A stretch of DNA of 64,000 nt from JAHEKD01 sp965204695. GTDB lineage: Bacteria; Pseudomonadota; Gammaproteobacteria; Arenicellales; JAHEKD01. Made by a program: the position numbers and the translations under genes. The notes under the pieces are model-generated. The model made no database searches, was not told where the DNA came from, and saw nothing but the letters and a program-made list of their open reading frames with translations. Location: positions 2,604,001 to 2,668,000 of the forward strand of contig OZ242007.1 of NCBI GenBank assembly GCA_965204695.1. Reading direction: 5' to 3'. Shown here piece by piece: positions 54,710-63,950 of this stretch (positions within the stretch are counted from its first letter, which is position 1; every line of letters starts with the position of its first letter).

Positions 54710-55162
54710 ATGTTAACTGAAAAAATGCAAAAGTTGATTACTCAGCACACATTGGGTTTTGTAGCTACAGTGAATGCCCAGGGCCAACCAAACTTATCAC
54801 CTAAAGGAACTTTCGTGGTTTTAGATGAGTTGCATATTATGTTTTCTGAGATTCGCTCGCCAAATACACTTAAAAATATCCAAATTAACTCTCGGTTGGA
54901 AGTGAATTTTGTCGATCCTTTTAAGCGTAAGGGCGTTAGAGTAAAAGGGACAGCGCGAATAGTTGAAAAAAAGGACACCGAGTTTGATGAACTATTTCCT
55001 AAGTTTGAGCAATGGGGTGAGTTAACTAAACTAATCCGCCGAATCATTTTGATTGATATTAGCCAAGCCAGGGACATTTCCTCACCCATTTATGATCTAG
55101 GTGCTAACGAAAGCGAGATGGTGTGTATTTGGTCAGATAAGTACCGGCAAATGTATCAATGA
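54710..55162 (+). CDS. Pyridoxamine 5'-phosphate oxidase-family protein
   Basis: A 150-residue split-barrel flavin-binding protein (FVATVNAQGQPNLSPKGTFV, RVKGTARIVEK). It is shorter than true PdxH and probably a general flavin/FMN or F420-like split-barrel enzyme of unknown substrate. ATG is preceded by GCAGGAG. Ends 7 bp inside the convergent FkbM gene. Confidence 0.8.
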   Translation: MLTEKMQKLITQHTLGFVATVNAQGQPNLSPKGTFVVLDELHIMFSEIRSPNTLKNIQINSRLEVNFVDPFKRKGVRVKGTARIVEKKDTEFDELFPKFEQWGELTKLIRRIILIDISQARDISSPIYDLGANESEMVCIWSDKYRQMYQ

Positions 55163-55983
55163 TTAGAATTGTTGGGCAAGGCCAGATAAGTGCAGGTTTG
55201 ATGCTTGGCCGGATTTGTCACTGCTGCAGGCTCTGAATTATCATCGATATTGAACAAGTCGTATCCATGTTGTTTCAAAAACTGACTGGATTTGTCATAA
55301 TTATTACTGCTGATTTCAATATAGATAGCATCGATTTGCTGATGGGCTAGTAGATTCTCAGCTCCTTCAAGAGCTTCGAAGTCCATGCCCTCAACGTCGA
55401 GTTTCCACAAACGCACGCGTTCAATTTGCTGTTGTTTTGCCATTTCATCCAGTGGATAGCATTGAATTTCAGTTGTAGGGTGATTTTTGCCGGTATACCA
55501 GTCAGTTCTGAAAGTAGATTGTGCGCCTGCCTGTTGGAGTTTCAACACACAGGGTTTATTTGAGATACCGTTATTTAAAAGCGTAATATTGTTAAGTTGA
55601 TTATGATCAATACATTCTTGTAACCAATCAATCGCTGATTTAAGCGGTTCGATGGCGACAATCCGATCTGCCAAATCAGCGTAGTAAAGCAAAGTCTGAC
55701 CAATATTTGGACCGGTTTCAATCGCTATTCCACCATTTGAAAACCAAGAACGCATCCAGTTAATGACATTTTTATTCTCATAAACATCGTAAACGATCCA
55801 ACGTTGAGTCGGGTCAGTTAAATCAAGTTTCCAGTCAAATTGTGGACTAACTGAAACCCATGATTTACCAAAACCTGCGAGATGATATCCATATAATCTA
55901 TCGAGAATTCCAATTTTATGAGGGAAGCTAAATTGACGTAGTAAATGCAAACTCAAGGGCAATCGAATAACTTTATTAATCAT
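55156..55983 (-). CDS. FkbM family methyltransferase
   Basis: A 275-residue SAM methyltransferase with motif I AIETGPNIGQTLLYYA and the FkbM-type LWKLDVEGMDFEALEGAENL. Such enzymes O-methylate polysaccharide or secondary-metabolite groups. The substrate is unknown. It is 28 bp after the DUF4404 gene. Confidence 0.82.
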   Translation of the reverse strand: MINKVIRLPLSLHLLRQFSFPHKIGILDRLYGYHLAGFGKSWVSVSPQFDWKLDLTDPTQRWIVYDVYENKNVINWMRSWFSNGGIAIETGPNIGQTLLYYADLADRIVAIEPLKSAIDWLQECIDHNQLNNITLLNNGISNKPCVLKLQQAGAQSTFRTDWYTGKNHPTTEIQCYPLDEMAKQQQIERVRLWKLDVEGMDFEALEGAENLLAHQQIDAIYIEISSNNYDKSSQFLKQHGYDLFNIDDNSEPAAVTNPAKHQTCTYLALPNNSNH

Positions 55984-56011
55984 CCAAGGTCACTACTTTT
56001 GTAAGAATAAA

Positions 56012-56278
56012 TTAAGCTTTGAAATTGTGTAGAACCTGAGAGATGCTTTTTAAAACCGCCGCAAAAGCTGGATGTTGGTTCTCGTATTCCAGCATGATTT
56101 CTTTGAGTTGGGTCGCCAGTGCTGTATATTGATCAAAATCATCAGGGTAGAGTTTTTGTTGTTCAAGCGATTCGATCAATTCATCAAGGCGATGATTCTG
56201 TTCTGAGGAAACCGGATCAAGTTGGCTACGTTTGTGTTCCAGTTCGACCAGTAAATCATGTAATTGTTGTCTGCTCAT
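56012..56278 (-). CDS. DUF4404 family protein
   Basis: An 88-residue helical protein (MSRQQLHDLLVELEHKRSQL, ending HPAFAAVLKSISQVLHNF) matching the DUF4404 pattern of a short coiled region and the HPA.A.VL..I...L end. Function unknown. It lies 8 bp after the glycoside-hydrolase-like gene. Confidence 0.75.
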   Translation of the reverse strand: MSRQQLHDLLVELEHKRSQLDPVSSEQNHRLDELIESLEQQKLYPDDFDQYTALATQLKEIMLEYENQHPAFAAVLKSISQVLHNFKA

Positions 56279-56286
56279 GGTTTAAA

Positions 56287-57369
56287 TTATAGCAAACCAT
56301 CAACCAGTAACGATCTAAAAGCTTCATAAGAAGGCATTTTTCGTAGACGTTTTTCGCGCGAATCAACCAAACCATAACCGGGATTAATCAATTGCCACCA
56401 ATAGACTTTTTCCACCAGGCCACTTTGGTAGGCAATTTGATAATATTGTTTTAAAAATGTAGCCTGGGTTTGTTCATCGACTGTAGATCTGGGGTTGCCG
56501 GAATTAGGGGTGTAAGGTTTGGTGTTTAACAGTGGCCAGTTGTTTTCGGTGATCCAGAGTTTTTTGTCGCTTTTGTTCGACAACGATAATATGGCGTAAA
56601 TCAGTCGAATCTTTTTTTCTAAATCGAACACACCAAATTGTTTGTTAAAAGGGGATAGGCGCCGATTGACATAAAGCAAGGATGCACAGCCATCCAAGTG
56701 ATAAGGTTGGTTGTTAATTAATGTACGTAAAGTCGCCATCGGTTCGAAATCAATGACCGATGAGCCGAGAATTTTAACTCCAGGGAACTCAGCTCTTAAC
56801 TTCTCCACCTGATTTTGCAAAGCAAAGTAATCAGCAGTGGTATGACAGCCCCATTTGCTGCGATTAATCGCGTTTGCTATCTGATAGGTTTGAGAAAGTG
56901 ATTGAAAGTTGGAAAGAATCGTACTGACTTGCTGTTGCCATTGCTCGGGGTTTAACACGCTATCTCGATTCTGCAGAACATTGATCAATATTTTCTTATT
57001 GGCAAACTGTTGTGCGAATTTTAGATAATCATCCAGATAATCGATTTTCCAAACCGGGATACGAATTAATAACTGCTCTACACCCAGCTCATCCACCATT
57101 TCAACAATTTCGCTTGAATAGCTGGGATTAGGAGAAATACTCAAACCTACAAAATCTTTAACTGGAATCGTCGATGGTGTTTGCTTAATGGTTAAATAAC
57201 GCCAGAGTAAAAACGGACTCACACCGATCAGGGTTGCTAATGTTTTGGCTGATTCGATGAGATTGTCACAAGTGACTCGTGGTTTATTGTGTTTGTCCAA
57301 TACATAAGGTTGATCGGAGTAATAATCCCACCAGCGATCATCGTTGGCCAAATGTAATTTTTCAGACAC
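56287..57369 (-). CDS. TIM-barrel glycoside-hydrolase-like protein
   Basis: A 360-residue protein whose layout fits a TIM-barrel glycosidase: VGLSISPNP, ELGVEQLLIRIPVWKIDY, ILGSSVIDFEP and KLWITENNWPL, where E could be the catalytic nucleophile at the end of a late strand, followed by VYWWQLINPGYGLVD. No signal peptide is apparent. It resembles the GH39/GH5-like clan A fold but I cannot name the family. Its start overlaps trmB by 8 bp. Confidence 0.55.
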   Translation of the reverse strand: MSEKLHLANDDRWWDYYSDQPYVLDKHNKPRVTCDNLIESAKTLATLIGVSPFLLWRYLTIKQTPSTIPVKDFVGLSISPNPSYSSEIVEMVDELGVEQLLIRIPVWKIDYLDDYLKFAQQFANKKILINVLQNRDSVLNPEQWQQQVSTILSNFQSLSQTYQIANAINRSKWGCHTTADYFALQNQVEKLRAEFPGVKILGSSVIDFEPMATLRTLINNQPYHLDGCASLLYVNRRLSPFNKQFGVFDLEKKIRLIYAILSLSNKSDKKLWITENNWPLLNTKPYTPNSGNPRSTVDEQTQATFLKQYYQIAYQSGLVEKVYWWQLINPGYGLVDSREKRLRKMPSYEAFRSLLVDGLL

Positions 57370-58066
57370 GTTGATATATCAGATCATAAACACCATGCCC
57401 CAATTTCTGGCCACGTGTTTCAAATTTGGTCGTGGAGCGATAATCGGGTTTGTCAGAGAAATTGCCTGTTCCGGCCAGATTAGAAAAAGTGTTTTCGTTT
57501 TCCATGACTTCAAGCATCCATTCGGCATAAGGCTGCCAATCAGTGGCCAGGTGTAATACAGCATTGTGCTTTAGCTTTTGTGCTACTAATTGCACGAATT
57601 CTGACTGAATTAATCGACGCTTATGATGTCTTTTCTTAGGCCAGGGATCGGGAAAAAAAATCAATACCCGGTCTACTGAATCATCCGTAATCATATTTTT
57701 AAAAACATCGACCGCGTCGGCACAAATTACTTTGATATTAGCCAGATTTTTATCTTCTGCTTGAGCTAATAAACGGCCTACACCAGGACGATGAACTTCA
57801 ATACCTAAATGGTTCCAATTGGATTTTTGCTGTGCACAAGTCAATAAAGATAGCCCGTTCCCAAAGCCAATATCAACACTCACAGGAGCTTCTCGCTCAA
57901 AAAATTCAGTTATATCGGCTTGAGAATCTACATAATCGATACCGTATTTAGGCCAAAGGGAGTCTAAAGCCTGTTGCTGTGAAGGCGTAATACGTCCTTC
58001 CCGGCGAACAAAGCTGCGAATTTGTCGATGTCTTTTGCTAGTGCGATCAGTTATGAGTTCCGACAT
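57362..58066 (-). CDS. trmB: tRNA (guanine-N7-)-methyltransferase
   Basis: A 234-residue TrmB forming m7G46 in tRNA. SAM motif SVDIGFGNGLSLL and the substrate/catalytic signature FFPDPWPKKRHHKRRLIQ are present. First gene of a minus-strand run (trmB, GH-like, DUF4404, FkbM), with start-stop overlap to the next gene. Confidence 0.95.
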   Translation of the reverse strand: MSELITDRTSKRHRQIRSFVRREGRITPSQQQALDSLWPKYGIDYVDSQADITEFFEREAPVSVDIGFGNGLSLLTCAQQKSNWNHLGIEVHRPGVGRLLAQAEDKNLANIKVICADAVDVFKNMITDDSVDRVLIFFPDPWPKKRHHKRRLIQSEFVQLVAQKLKHNAVLHLATDWQPYAEWMLEVMENENTFSNLAGTGNFSDKPDYRSTTKFETRGQKLGHGVYDLIYQRV

Positions 58067-58151
58067 TTATCAACTAAAACTATTTTGCTAGCGCTATTAT
58101 CGCTTAACTGCTGGTAAAATGGTGAGTTCGACTCAATAACATTAAAGTAAT

Positions 58152-59438
58152 ATGTTTAAACAACGTGACGTTTTTGTGGTTGACGGTGCGCGTTCGCCTT
58201 TTTTAAAAGCGGATGGCAAACCAGGGCCTTTTTCTGCTTCTGATCTGGCTGTCGCTGCCGGTCGCCCATTATTAATGCGACAACCGTTTGAACCTGATGC
58301 TTTTGACGAAGTAGTGGTAGGCTGTGTTGCACCAAGCGAAGATGAAGCTAATATAGGTCGAGTAATTTCATTGCGTTTGGGTTGTGGCAAACAAACACCA
58401 GCTTGGACGGTCCAGCGTAACTGCGCCAGTGGCATGCAGGCGGTAGATACTGCTGCAACAAACATTGCAATCGGCCGCAGTGATCTAGTACTGGCGGGCG
58501 GTTGTGAGGCCATGAGTCGTTCGCCAGTATTGCTGAATAAAAAAATGGTAACTTGGTTGGGTGATTGGGCTAAAGCGAAGACTTTTAGGCAAAAAATGTC
58601 TACCTTAGCAAAACTGCGACCCGATTACTTGAAGCCGATTATAGGATTGCTGCGCGGTCTGCGTGACCCGGTGGTTGGTTTATCGATGGGGCAAACCGCC
58701 GAAGTCGTAGCAGATAGATTTAATATTTCCCGTGCACAAATGGATGCATTTGGTATGCGTAGTCACCTCAGACTAGCAGAGGCTCAAGATAACGGCCGCA
58801 TGGGTGAAATAGAAACCATCGTTGACCCAGGCGGTAATGCCTTTGATTACGATAACGGAATTCGCCGTGACTCCAGCATGGAAAAATTGGCTAAATTAAA
58901 GCCTGTATTTGATCGTGAGGTCGGTAAAGTTACAGCGGGTAATAGTGCGCAAATAACAGACGGCGCAGCATGGTTAATTCTCGCTAGTGAGCAAGCGGTC
59001 AAAAACCATAAGTTAGAAGTAATGGGTAAACTTCTCGATAGTGAATGGGCAGGCCTTGACCCGCGGCAAATGGGCCTTGGGCCAGTTCATGCCACTACAC
59101 CCATTTTGAAGCGTAACAAAATGTCACTTAAGGACGTCGAATACTGGGAAATCAATGAAGCGTTTGCAGCACAAGTATTAGGTTGCATTGAAGCCTGGAA
59201 AGATAAGGACTACTGCAAATCAGAATTGGGGTTGGCAAGAGCATTTGGTGAACTTGATCAGGAAAAACTTAATGTCGATGGTGGCAGTGTGGCGATCGGT
59301 CATCCTGTTGGAGCCAGTGGTGCCCGAATTATTCTGCACTTATTACATGTGCTTGAGCAGCGGGACGCCAAAAAAGGTGTGGCGACCATTTGTATTGGTG
59401 GTGGTCAGGGCGGCAGTGTTTTAGTTGAGCGGGTTTGA
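58152..59438 (+). CDS. fadI: Acetyl-CoA acyltransferase (FadI-type thiolase)
   Basis: A 428-residue thiolase. Catalytic C91 lies in VQRNCASGMQA, with INEAFAAQVLG and AIGHPVGASGARI (His) and CIGGGQGGSV (second Cys). It cleaves 3-ketoacyl-CoA to acetyl-CoA. It is followed 13 bp later by fadJ, so they form an operon. Confidence 0.9.
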   Translation: MFKQRDVFVVDGARSPFLKADGKPGPFSASDLAVAAGRPLLMRQPFEPDAFDEVVVGCVAPSEDEANIGRVISLRLGCGKQTPAWTVQRNCASGMQAVDTAATNIAIGRSDLVLAGGCEAMSRSPVLLNKKMVTWLGDWAKAKTFRQKMSTLAKLRPDYLKPIIGLLRGLRDPVVGLSMGQTAEVVADRFNISRAQMDAFGMRSHLRLAEAQDNGRMGEIETIVDPGGNAFDYDNGIRRDSSMEKLAKLKPVFDREVGKVTAGNSAQITDGAAWLILASEQAVKNHKLEVMGKLLDSEWAGLDPRQMGLGPVHATTPILKRNKMSLKDVEYWEINEAFAAQVLGCIEAWKDKDYCKSELGLARAFGELDQEKLNVDGGSVAIGHPVGASGARIILHLLHVLEQRDAKKGVATICIGGGQGGSVLVERV

Positions 59439-59451
59439 GGAGTAAGAGCAA

Positions 59452-61545
59452 ATGAATGAAATAGTGCAAGAAAACAAGGATTCACACCTCGAGCTAAAAC
59501 ATTGGAGCGTTAATGTTGACGATCAGAATATTGCCTGGTTGATTTTCGATAAACAGGACTCCAGCCAGAACACCTTGTCGGCATCAACTCTGGAAGAATT
59601 TGCCGAGATTGTTAAACAACTTAAAAGATCCAGCCCCAAGGGAGCGGTGATTTTATCCGGAAAGTCCAGCGGTTTTATCGCTGGCGCGGACGTGAGCGAG
59701 TTTGGAGAATTAAAATCTCAGAGTGAAGCTCTGGAAATGGTACAAAAAGCCAATCGCATCATCAATCAGTGGGAACAATTACCTTTTCCAACTGTAGCAG
59801 CCGTAGATGGTATAGCTTTGGGGGGCGGTTTTGAATTGTCACTGGCCTCTAACTATATAGTTATGACGGATAACGATAAGTCCCGAGTTGGCTTACCTGA
59901 AGTATTGCTGGGTATCCATCCAGGTTTTGGCGGTACTGTACGAGCGATTGAACGAGCCGGCCCAACCAGTGGTCTGGATATTATCCTTAGTGGTCGGGCA
60001 TTAAGGCCCAAGCAAGCGCTAAAAATAGGTTTGGTAGATCGTGTGGTTCCACTCAGGCATTTAAAACGCGCAGCGGTTATGTTGATTGAACGACAACCTA
60101 ATCGTAAAGCACCGCCCGCCTGGACTAAAGCTGTTAATAATTCGCTGGGAAGATCGGCGTTGGCTAAAACTGTCCGAAGTAAAGTTGCGGCCAAGGCCAA
60201 CCCAGAACATTACCCAGCACCTTACGCGGTGATCGATTTATGGCAACAATACGGCGACGATAGAAACCGCATGCTGGATGAAGAAGCTAAGTCGATTTCC
60301 AAGTTGATTACCTCAGAAACATCACGCAACTTAGTGCGAGTCTTTTTCCTGCAAGAAGAATTAAAGGCTTTAGGAAAATCGAAAACAGCTAAGGATTTCA
60401 AGCCAGATAGAGTGCATGTTATCGGTGCGGGAGTTATGGGTGGTGACATTGCAGCCTGGTGTGCTTTACGTGGGTTAAATGTGACTGTGCAGGACAATAA
60501 CCCTGAGGCATTGGCTCGAGTGGTCAAGCGGGCTAATGAATTATTTAAGCGGAAATTACGTGACCCGAGAAAAGTTCAGCTCGCTCTAGATCGGTTTATG
60601 CCAGATGTCAAAGGAATAGGTGTTAAACATGCTGATGTAATTATCGAAGCTATTTTTGAGAATCTTGAAGCTAAACAAGGTTTGTTTAGAACTGTTGAAG
60701 AAAATGCTAAGCCTGATGCGGTATTAGCCAGTAATACCTCCAGTATTCCGCTTGAAGAGATTGCAGGTGCCTTGGAAAAACCGGAGCGTTTGGTTGGCCT
60801 GCATTTCTTTAATCCTGTTGCGAAAATGCAGCTGGTTGAAATTGTCAAAGGTGCTCAGTCAGATCAGGTAGATGTAGAACGTGCCTTAGCCTTTACTAAG
60901 CAAATCAGTAAGTTACCAGTGCCGGTTAAAAGTTCTCCAGGATTTTTAGTCAACCGAGTGTTAATGCCTTATTTAATGGAGGCCGTTGAACTCTATAAAG
61001 AAGGTGTACCAGGTAAAATTATCGACAAAAGAGCCACTGATTTTGGTATGCCTATGGGTCCGGTAGAGCTGGCTGACGTGGTTGGTTTAGATATATGCAA
61101 ACATGTTGCAGATAATCTCAGTCAGGCATTGGGCGGCGAAGTCCCGGACATTTTGCTTGAAAAAGTTGAGCAAAAAAATCTAGGCAAGAAAACAGGTCAG
61201 GGTTTTTACAAATGGGACAAAAAAGGCAAACCTGAAAAACCTGATGTGGAAAGTGATTACACACCACCTTCTGATATGACAGATCGAATGGTGTTACGTT
61301 ACATCAACGAAGCGGTTGCGTGCCTGCGTGAAGGTGTGATTGAAGATCGAGGTTGGCTGGACGGTGCAATGATTTTCGGTACCGGTTTTGCTCCATTTCG
61401 AGGTGGGCCGATGAACTATGTTAAAAAACGAGGTGCTGCAGAAATTAAAACCCGACTCAATACTTTGGCGAATGAATATGGTGAGCGTTTCAAACCAGAT
61501 GCCCACTGGGATGAGCTGATTGAGAGCAAAGAGCTGCTTAAGTGA
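59452..61545 (+). CDS. fadJ: Fatty-acid oxidation complex alpha subunit (FadJ type)
   Basis: A 697-residue bifunctional enzyme. Residues 20-290 are an enoyl-CoA hydratase (FIAGADVSEF at 75-84, GIALGGGFELSLASNY). From about 325 on it is a 3-hydroxyacyl-CoA dehydrogenase (VIGAGVMGGDIAAW, LVGLHFFNPVAKMQLVEIV with the catalytic His). Works with the thiolase encoded 13 bp upstream. The lengths suit the trimeric FadI/FadJ-type complex. Confidence 0.92.
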   Translation: MNEIVQENKDSHLELKHWSVNVDDQNIAWLIFDKQDSSQNTLSASTLEEFAEIVKQLKRSSPKGAVILSGKSSGFIAGADVSEFGELKSQSEALEMVQKANRIINQWEQLPFPTVAAVDGIALGGGFELSLASNYIVMTDNDKSRVGLPEVLLGIHPGFGGTVRAIERAGPTSGLDIILSGRALRPKQALKIGLVDRVVPLRHLKRAAVMLIERQPNRKAPPAWTKAVNNSLGRSALAKTVRSKVAAKANPEHYPAPYAVIDLWQQYGDDRNRMLDEEAKSISKLITSETSRNLVRVFFLQEELKALGKSKTAKDFKPDRVHVIGAGVMGGDIAAWCALRGLNVTVQDNNPEALARVVKRANELFKRKLRDPRKVQLALDRFMPDVKGIGVKHADVIIEAIFENLEAKQGLFRTVEENAKPDAVLASNTSSIPLEEIAGALEKPERLVGLHFFNPVAKMQLVEIVKGAQSDQVDVERALAFTKQISKLPVPVKSSPGFLVNRVLMPYLMEAVELYKEGVPGKIIDKRATDFGMPMGPVELADVVGLDICKHVADNLSQALGGEVPDILLEKVEQKNLGKKTGQGFYKWDKKGKPEKPDVESDYTPPSDMTDRMVLRYINEAVACLREGVIEDRGWLDGAMIFGTGFAPFRGGPMNYVKKRGAAEIKTRLNTLANEYGERFKPDAHWDELIESKELLK

Positions 61546-61824
61546 TTCAAACGATTTCATCGTTTGAATCATCCTGAGGTGCCCATTCGGGCATAAAAGC
61601 GAAGCGACGTGAGGATCTCAATAATGTTATTCGAGCCTTTGAAAAGCTGTCGTTTAATTATTTACCAGATTATTAAGCGCGTCATCCTGAGGAGTAAAGT
61701 GACGAGGGATCTCCAAATGTCTATTCCGGTTTAGATTAATGCTTTATCTTTTGGTTATGGTAGAAGAAACTTTACAGGAGATTCCCGCCTTCGCGGGAAT
61801 GACGTAATTGAATATTTCCCTTGA
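61546..61824. repeat. Intergenic gap with the GGGCATAAAAGC element
   Basis: No gene. Element GCCCATTCGGGCATAAAAGC at 61581-61600 is set in a CATCCTGAG...GTGAGGATCTC repeat, followed by CATCCTGAGGAGTAAAGTGA at 61684 and TCCCGCCTTCGCGGGAATGA at 61783, which forms a hairpin. Confidence 0.6.
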
Positions 61825-62274
61825 ATGACAAAAAATCACCCAACCATCCAAATCAGAACCGCTAGCCAAGAAGACGTCGATCAAATCGCTGTATTATGTC
61901 AACAATTTGATTATTCAGTAGAGCCCGATAATGTTAAACAAACATTAGCTAAAGTTTTTTCTGGTTCAGATCAGCAGGTGGTTGTTGCGGTTGATGGACA
62001 AACAGTCCTTGCCTGGATTCATGTATTTATCGCCGATAGAATTGAGTCAGAATCGTTTGCCGAGATAGGCGGAGTCGTTGTCGATCAACATTATCGACAG
62101 CAAGGCATTGGTGCTGCGTTGTTTGCCAATGTGGCAGAATGGGCAAAAACCAAAGGGTATAGGAAACTTCGAGTGCGCTGTGCTGACCAACGTAAATCAG
62201 CGCATGATTTTTATTTGGCACAAGGAATGAGTAAAACCAAAACACAATATATTTTTGACAAAACTTTGAGGTAG
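61825..62274 (+). CDS. GNAT family N-acetyltransferase
   Basis: A 149-residue acetyltransferase with the acetyl-CoA loop VVVDQHYRQQGIGAALFAN and later LRVRCADQRKSAHDFYLAQG. Target unknown. Ends 2 bp before the next thiolase gene, so it is likely cotranscribed. Confidence 0.88.
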   Translation: MTKNHPTIQIRTASQEDVDQIAVLCQQFDYSVEPDNVKQTLAKVFSGSDQQVVVAVDGQTVLAWIHVFIADRIESESFAEIGGVVVDQHYRQQGIGAALFANVAEWAKTKGYRKLRVRCADQRKSAHDFYLAQGMSKTKTQYIFDKTLR

Positions 62275-62276
62275 TT

Positions 62277-63551
62277 ATGAATAGCAATAATTCAACGATT
62301 TGGTTGGCCTGCGGTAAACGCACACCGTTCGCTAAAATCGACAAGGAATTGAGTAAACTGGATGCTATCGAATCATCGGTGCCTATAGTTCAGGCAATGA
62401 CAGAAGATGGTAAGTATTTGCCTGATTTCACTATCTGGGGCACTGTGGCGCCTAATCTTGGTTATAGCAATATAGCTAGAGAAATTTGGCTAGACTCAGA
62501 ACTTGATCCTAGTGTGCCTTCGTTTTCCACTGTGATGGCGTGTAGCACTAGTATGGTTGCCGTATTTCAAGCGGCACAAATGCTCTGCCAAAGCAGTCGT
62601 GACTTGGCCATTGCAGGTGGAGTGGAAAGTATGAGTCGGGTCCAGATCGGTTTAAAACAAAACCTTTCTGACTGGTTGCGGCGTTTTTTCCAGGCTCGAT
62701 CAATGGGACAACGACTGGAATCCGTTAAAGAATTAAGTTTTGGCGATATCCGCCTACATATTCCCAGTGTTTCAAACCGAACCACGAGTATGAGCATGGG
62801 TGAACATACGGAAGAAATGGCTAAAACCTGGCAGATTCAACGTGAAGCACAAGATGAAATTGCTTTTCAAAGCCATGATCGTGCAACCAAGGCTCAAGAG
62901 GCAGGTTTTTTTGATGATCTAATTACGCCTGTAAATGGTGTCGATACAGATACTATTCCAAGGGCGGATAGTAGTCTGGAAAAACTTGCTCAACTTAAAC
63001 CTGCATTTGATCGAAAGTCTGGGCAAGGTACACTGACCGCGGGTAATTCATCGCCATTGACTGATGGTGCGGCAGGTTTATGGGTTGGAACGGATGCAGG
63101 TGCCCGGAAATTGCCGGATGATCTACACCGAGTGAAGCTTGTTGATTGGGAAATGGCCGCCGTTGATATTTTTAATGAAGGATTACTGATGGCGCCCGCT
63201 TATGCTATTCCACGATTATTGGCACGTCATGAATTGCGCTATGACCAAATTGATTTATGGGAGATTCACGAAGCATTCTCAGCACAGGTTTTATCCAATG
63301 TTGCAGCCATTGAAAGTGATGATTTTCTTAAGCAAAAAGCGGGAGTTGATTTTGATTTCGGTCAATTCCCTTGGGATCGGTTTAACCCCAACGGAGGTAG
63401 TATTGCTTTAGGTCATCCTTTTGGTGCAACGGGCGGTAGAATTTTAAGCCAAGCAGTTAAAGAGCTGGCAGCAATGGGTCAGGGTAAGCGCGCCATTGTT
63501 AGTATCTGTGCAGATGGTGGGCTGGGCACTGTTGCTTTATTAGAGTCCTGA
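62277..63551 (+). CDS. Thiolase (FadI-like), second copy
   Basis: A 424-residue thiolase with catalytic C89 (STVMACSTSMVAV), WEIHEAFSAQVLS, ALGHPFGATGGRI and ICADGGLGTV (second Cys). The N-terminal half diverges from the fadI copy at 58152. Its pairing with a GNAT gene rather than a FadJ suggests a different acyl range or a biosynthetic role. ATG is 2 bp after the GNAT stop. Confidence 0.85.
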   Translation: MNSNNSTIWLACGKRTPFAKIDKELSKLDAIESSVPIVQAMTEDGKYLPDFTIWGTVAPNLGYSNIAREIWLDSELDPSVPSFSTVMACSTSMVAVFQAAQMLCQSSRDLAIAGGVESMSRVQIGLKQNLSDWLRRFFQARSMGQRLESVKELSFGDIRLHIPSVSNRTTSMSMGEHTEEMAKTWQIQREAQDEIAFQSHDRATKAQEAGFFDDLITPVNGVDTDTIPRADSSLEKLAQLKPAFDRKSGQGTLTAGNSSPLTDGAAGLWVGTDAGARKLPDDLHRVKLVDWEMAAVDIFNEGLLMAPAYAIPRLLARHELRYDQIDLWEIHEAFSAQVLSNVAAIESDDFLKQKAGVDFDFGQFPWDRFNPNGGSIALGHPFGATGGRILSQAVKELAAMGQGKRAIVSICADGGLGTVALLES

Positions 63552-63950
63552 TGTTTTTGATTTATGCAACTGTATAATTAAATATATGCAGTTAAACAGA
63601 AGTCGAGTCATTGCGCACCTATTTGGGCATAAAAGCACAGCGAAGTAATCCAACGGCTTTTCTTATTACTCAGTGGAGTTGGCGTTTTATGAAGCTCTTT
63701 AATAAGCTCGTCGTAACGGACCCGAGTAGTAGCGATATATTTGAATACCCGTTTCAGCATACATTTTGAATAAGATGGTACTCACCGAAAGCATGGATGA
63801 ATTAGAAATGTCAGTGGATTGCCACAGAAATTTATCCCTGAATGGGTACTCGCTAAGCTCATTCCTTTATACCCGAATAGGAGTTCGCAATGACGGTGTG
63901 TTTGTTTAAAATCACCACGATAACTGAAAAAATTGAAAATTAAATAAACT
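63552..63950. repeat. Intergenic gap with two repeat elements
   Basis: No gene supported. A GGGCATAAAAGC element lies at 63615-63636 inside a TCATTGCG...GAAGTAATCCAACGG repeat. A reversed relative is at 63865-63880 (CTTTATACCCGAATAGG, next to TTCGCAATGACGG). A small open frame on the minus strand here is made of repeat sequence. Confidence 0.6.
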
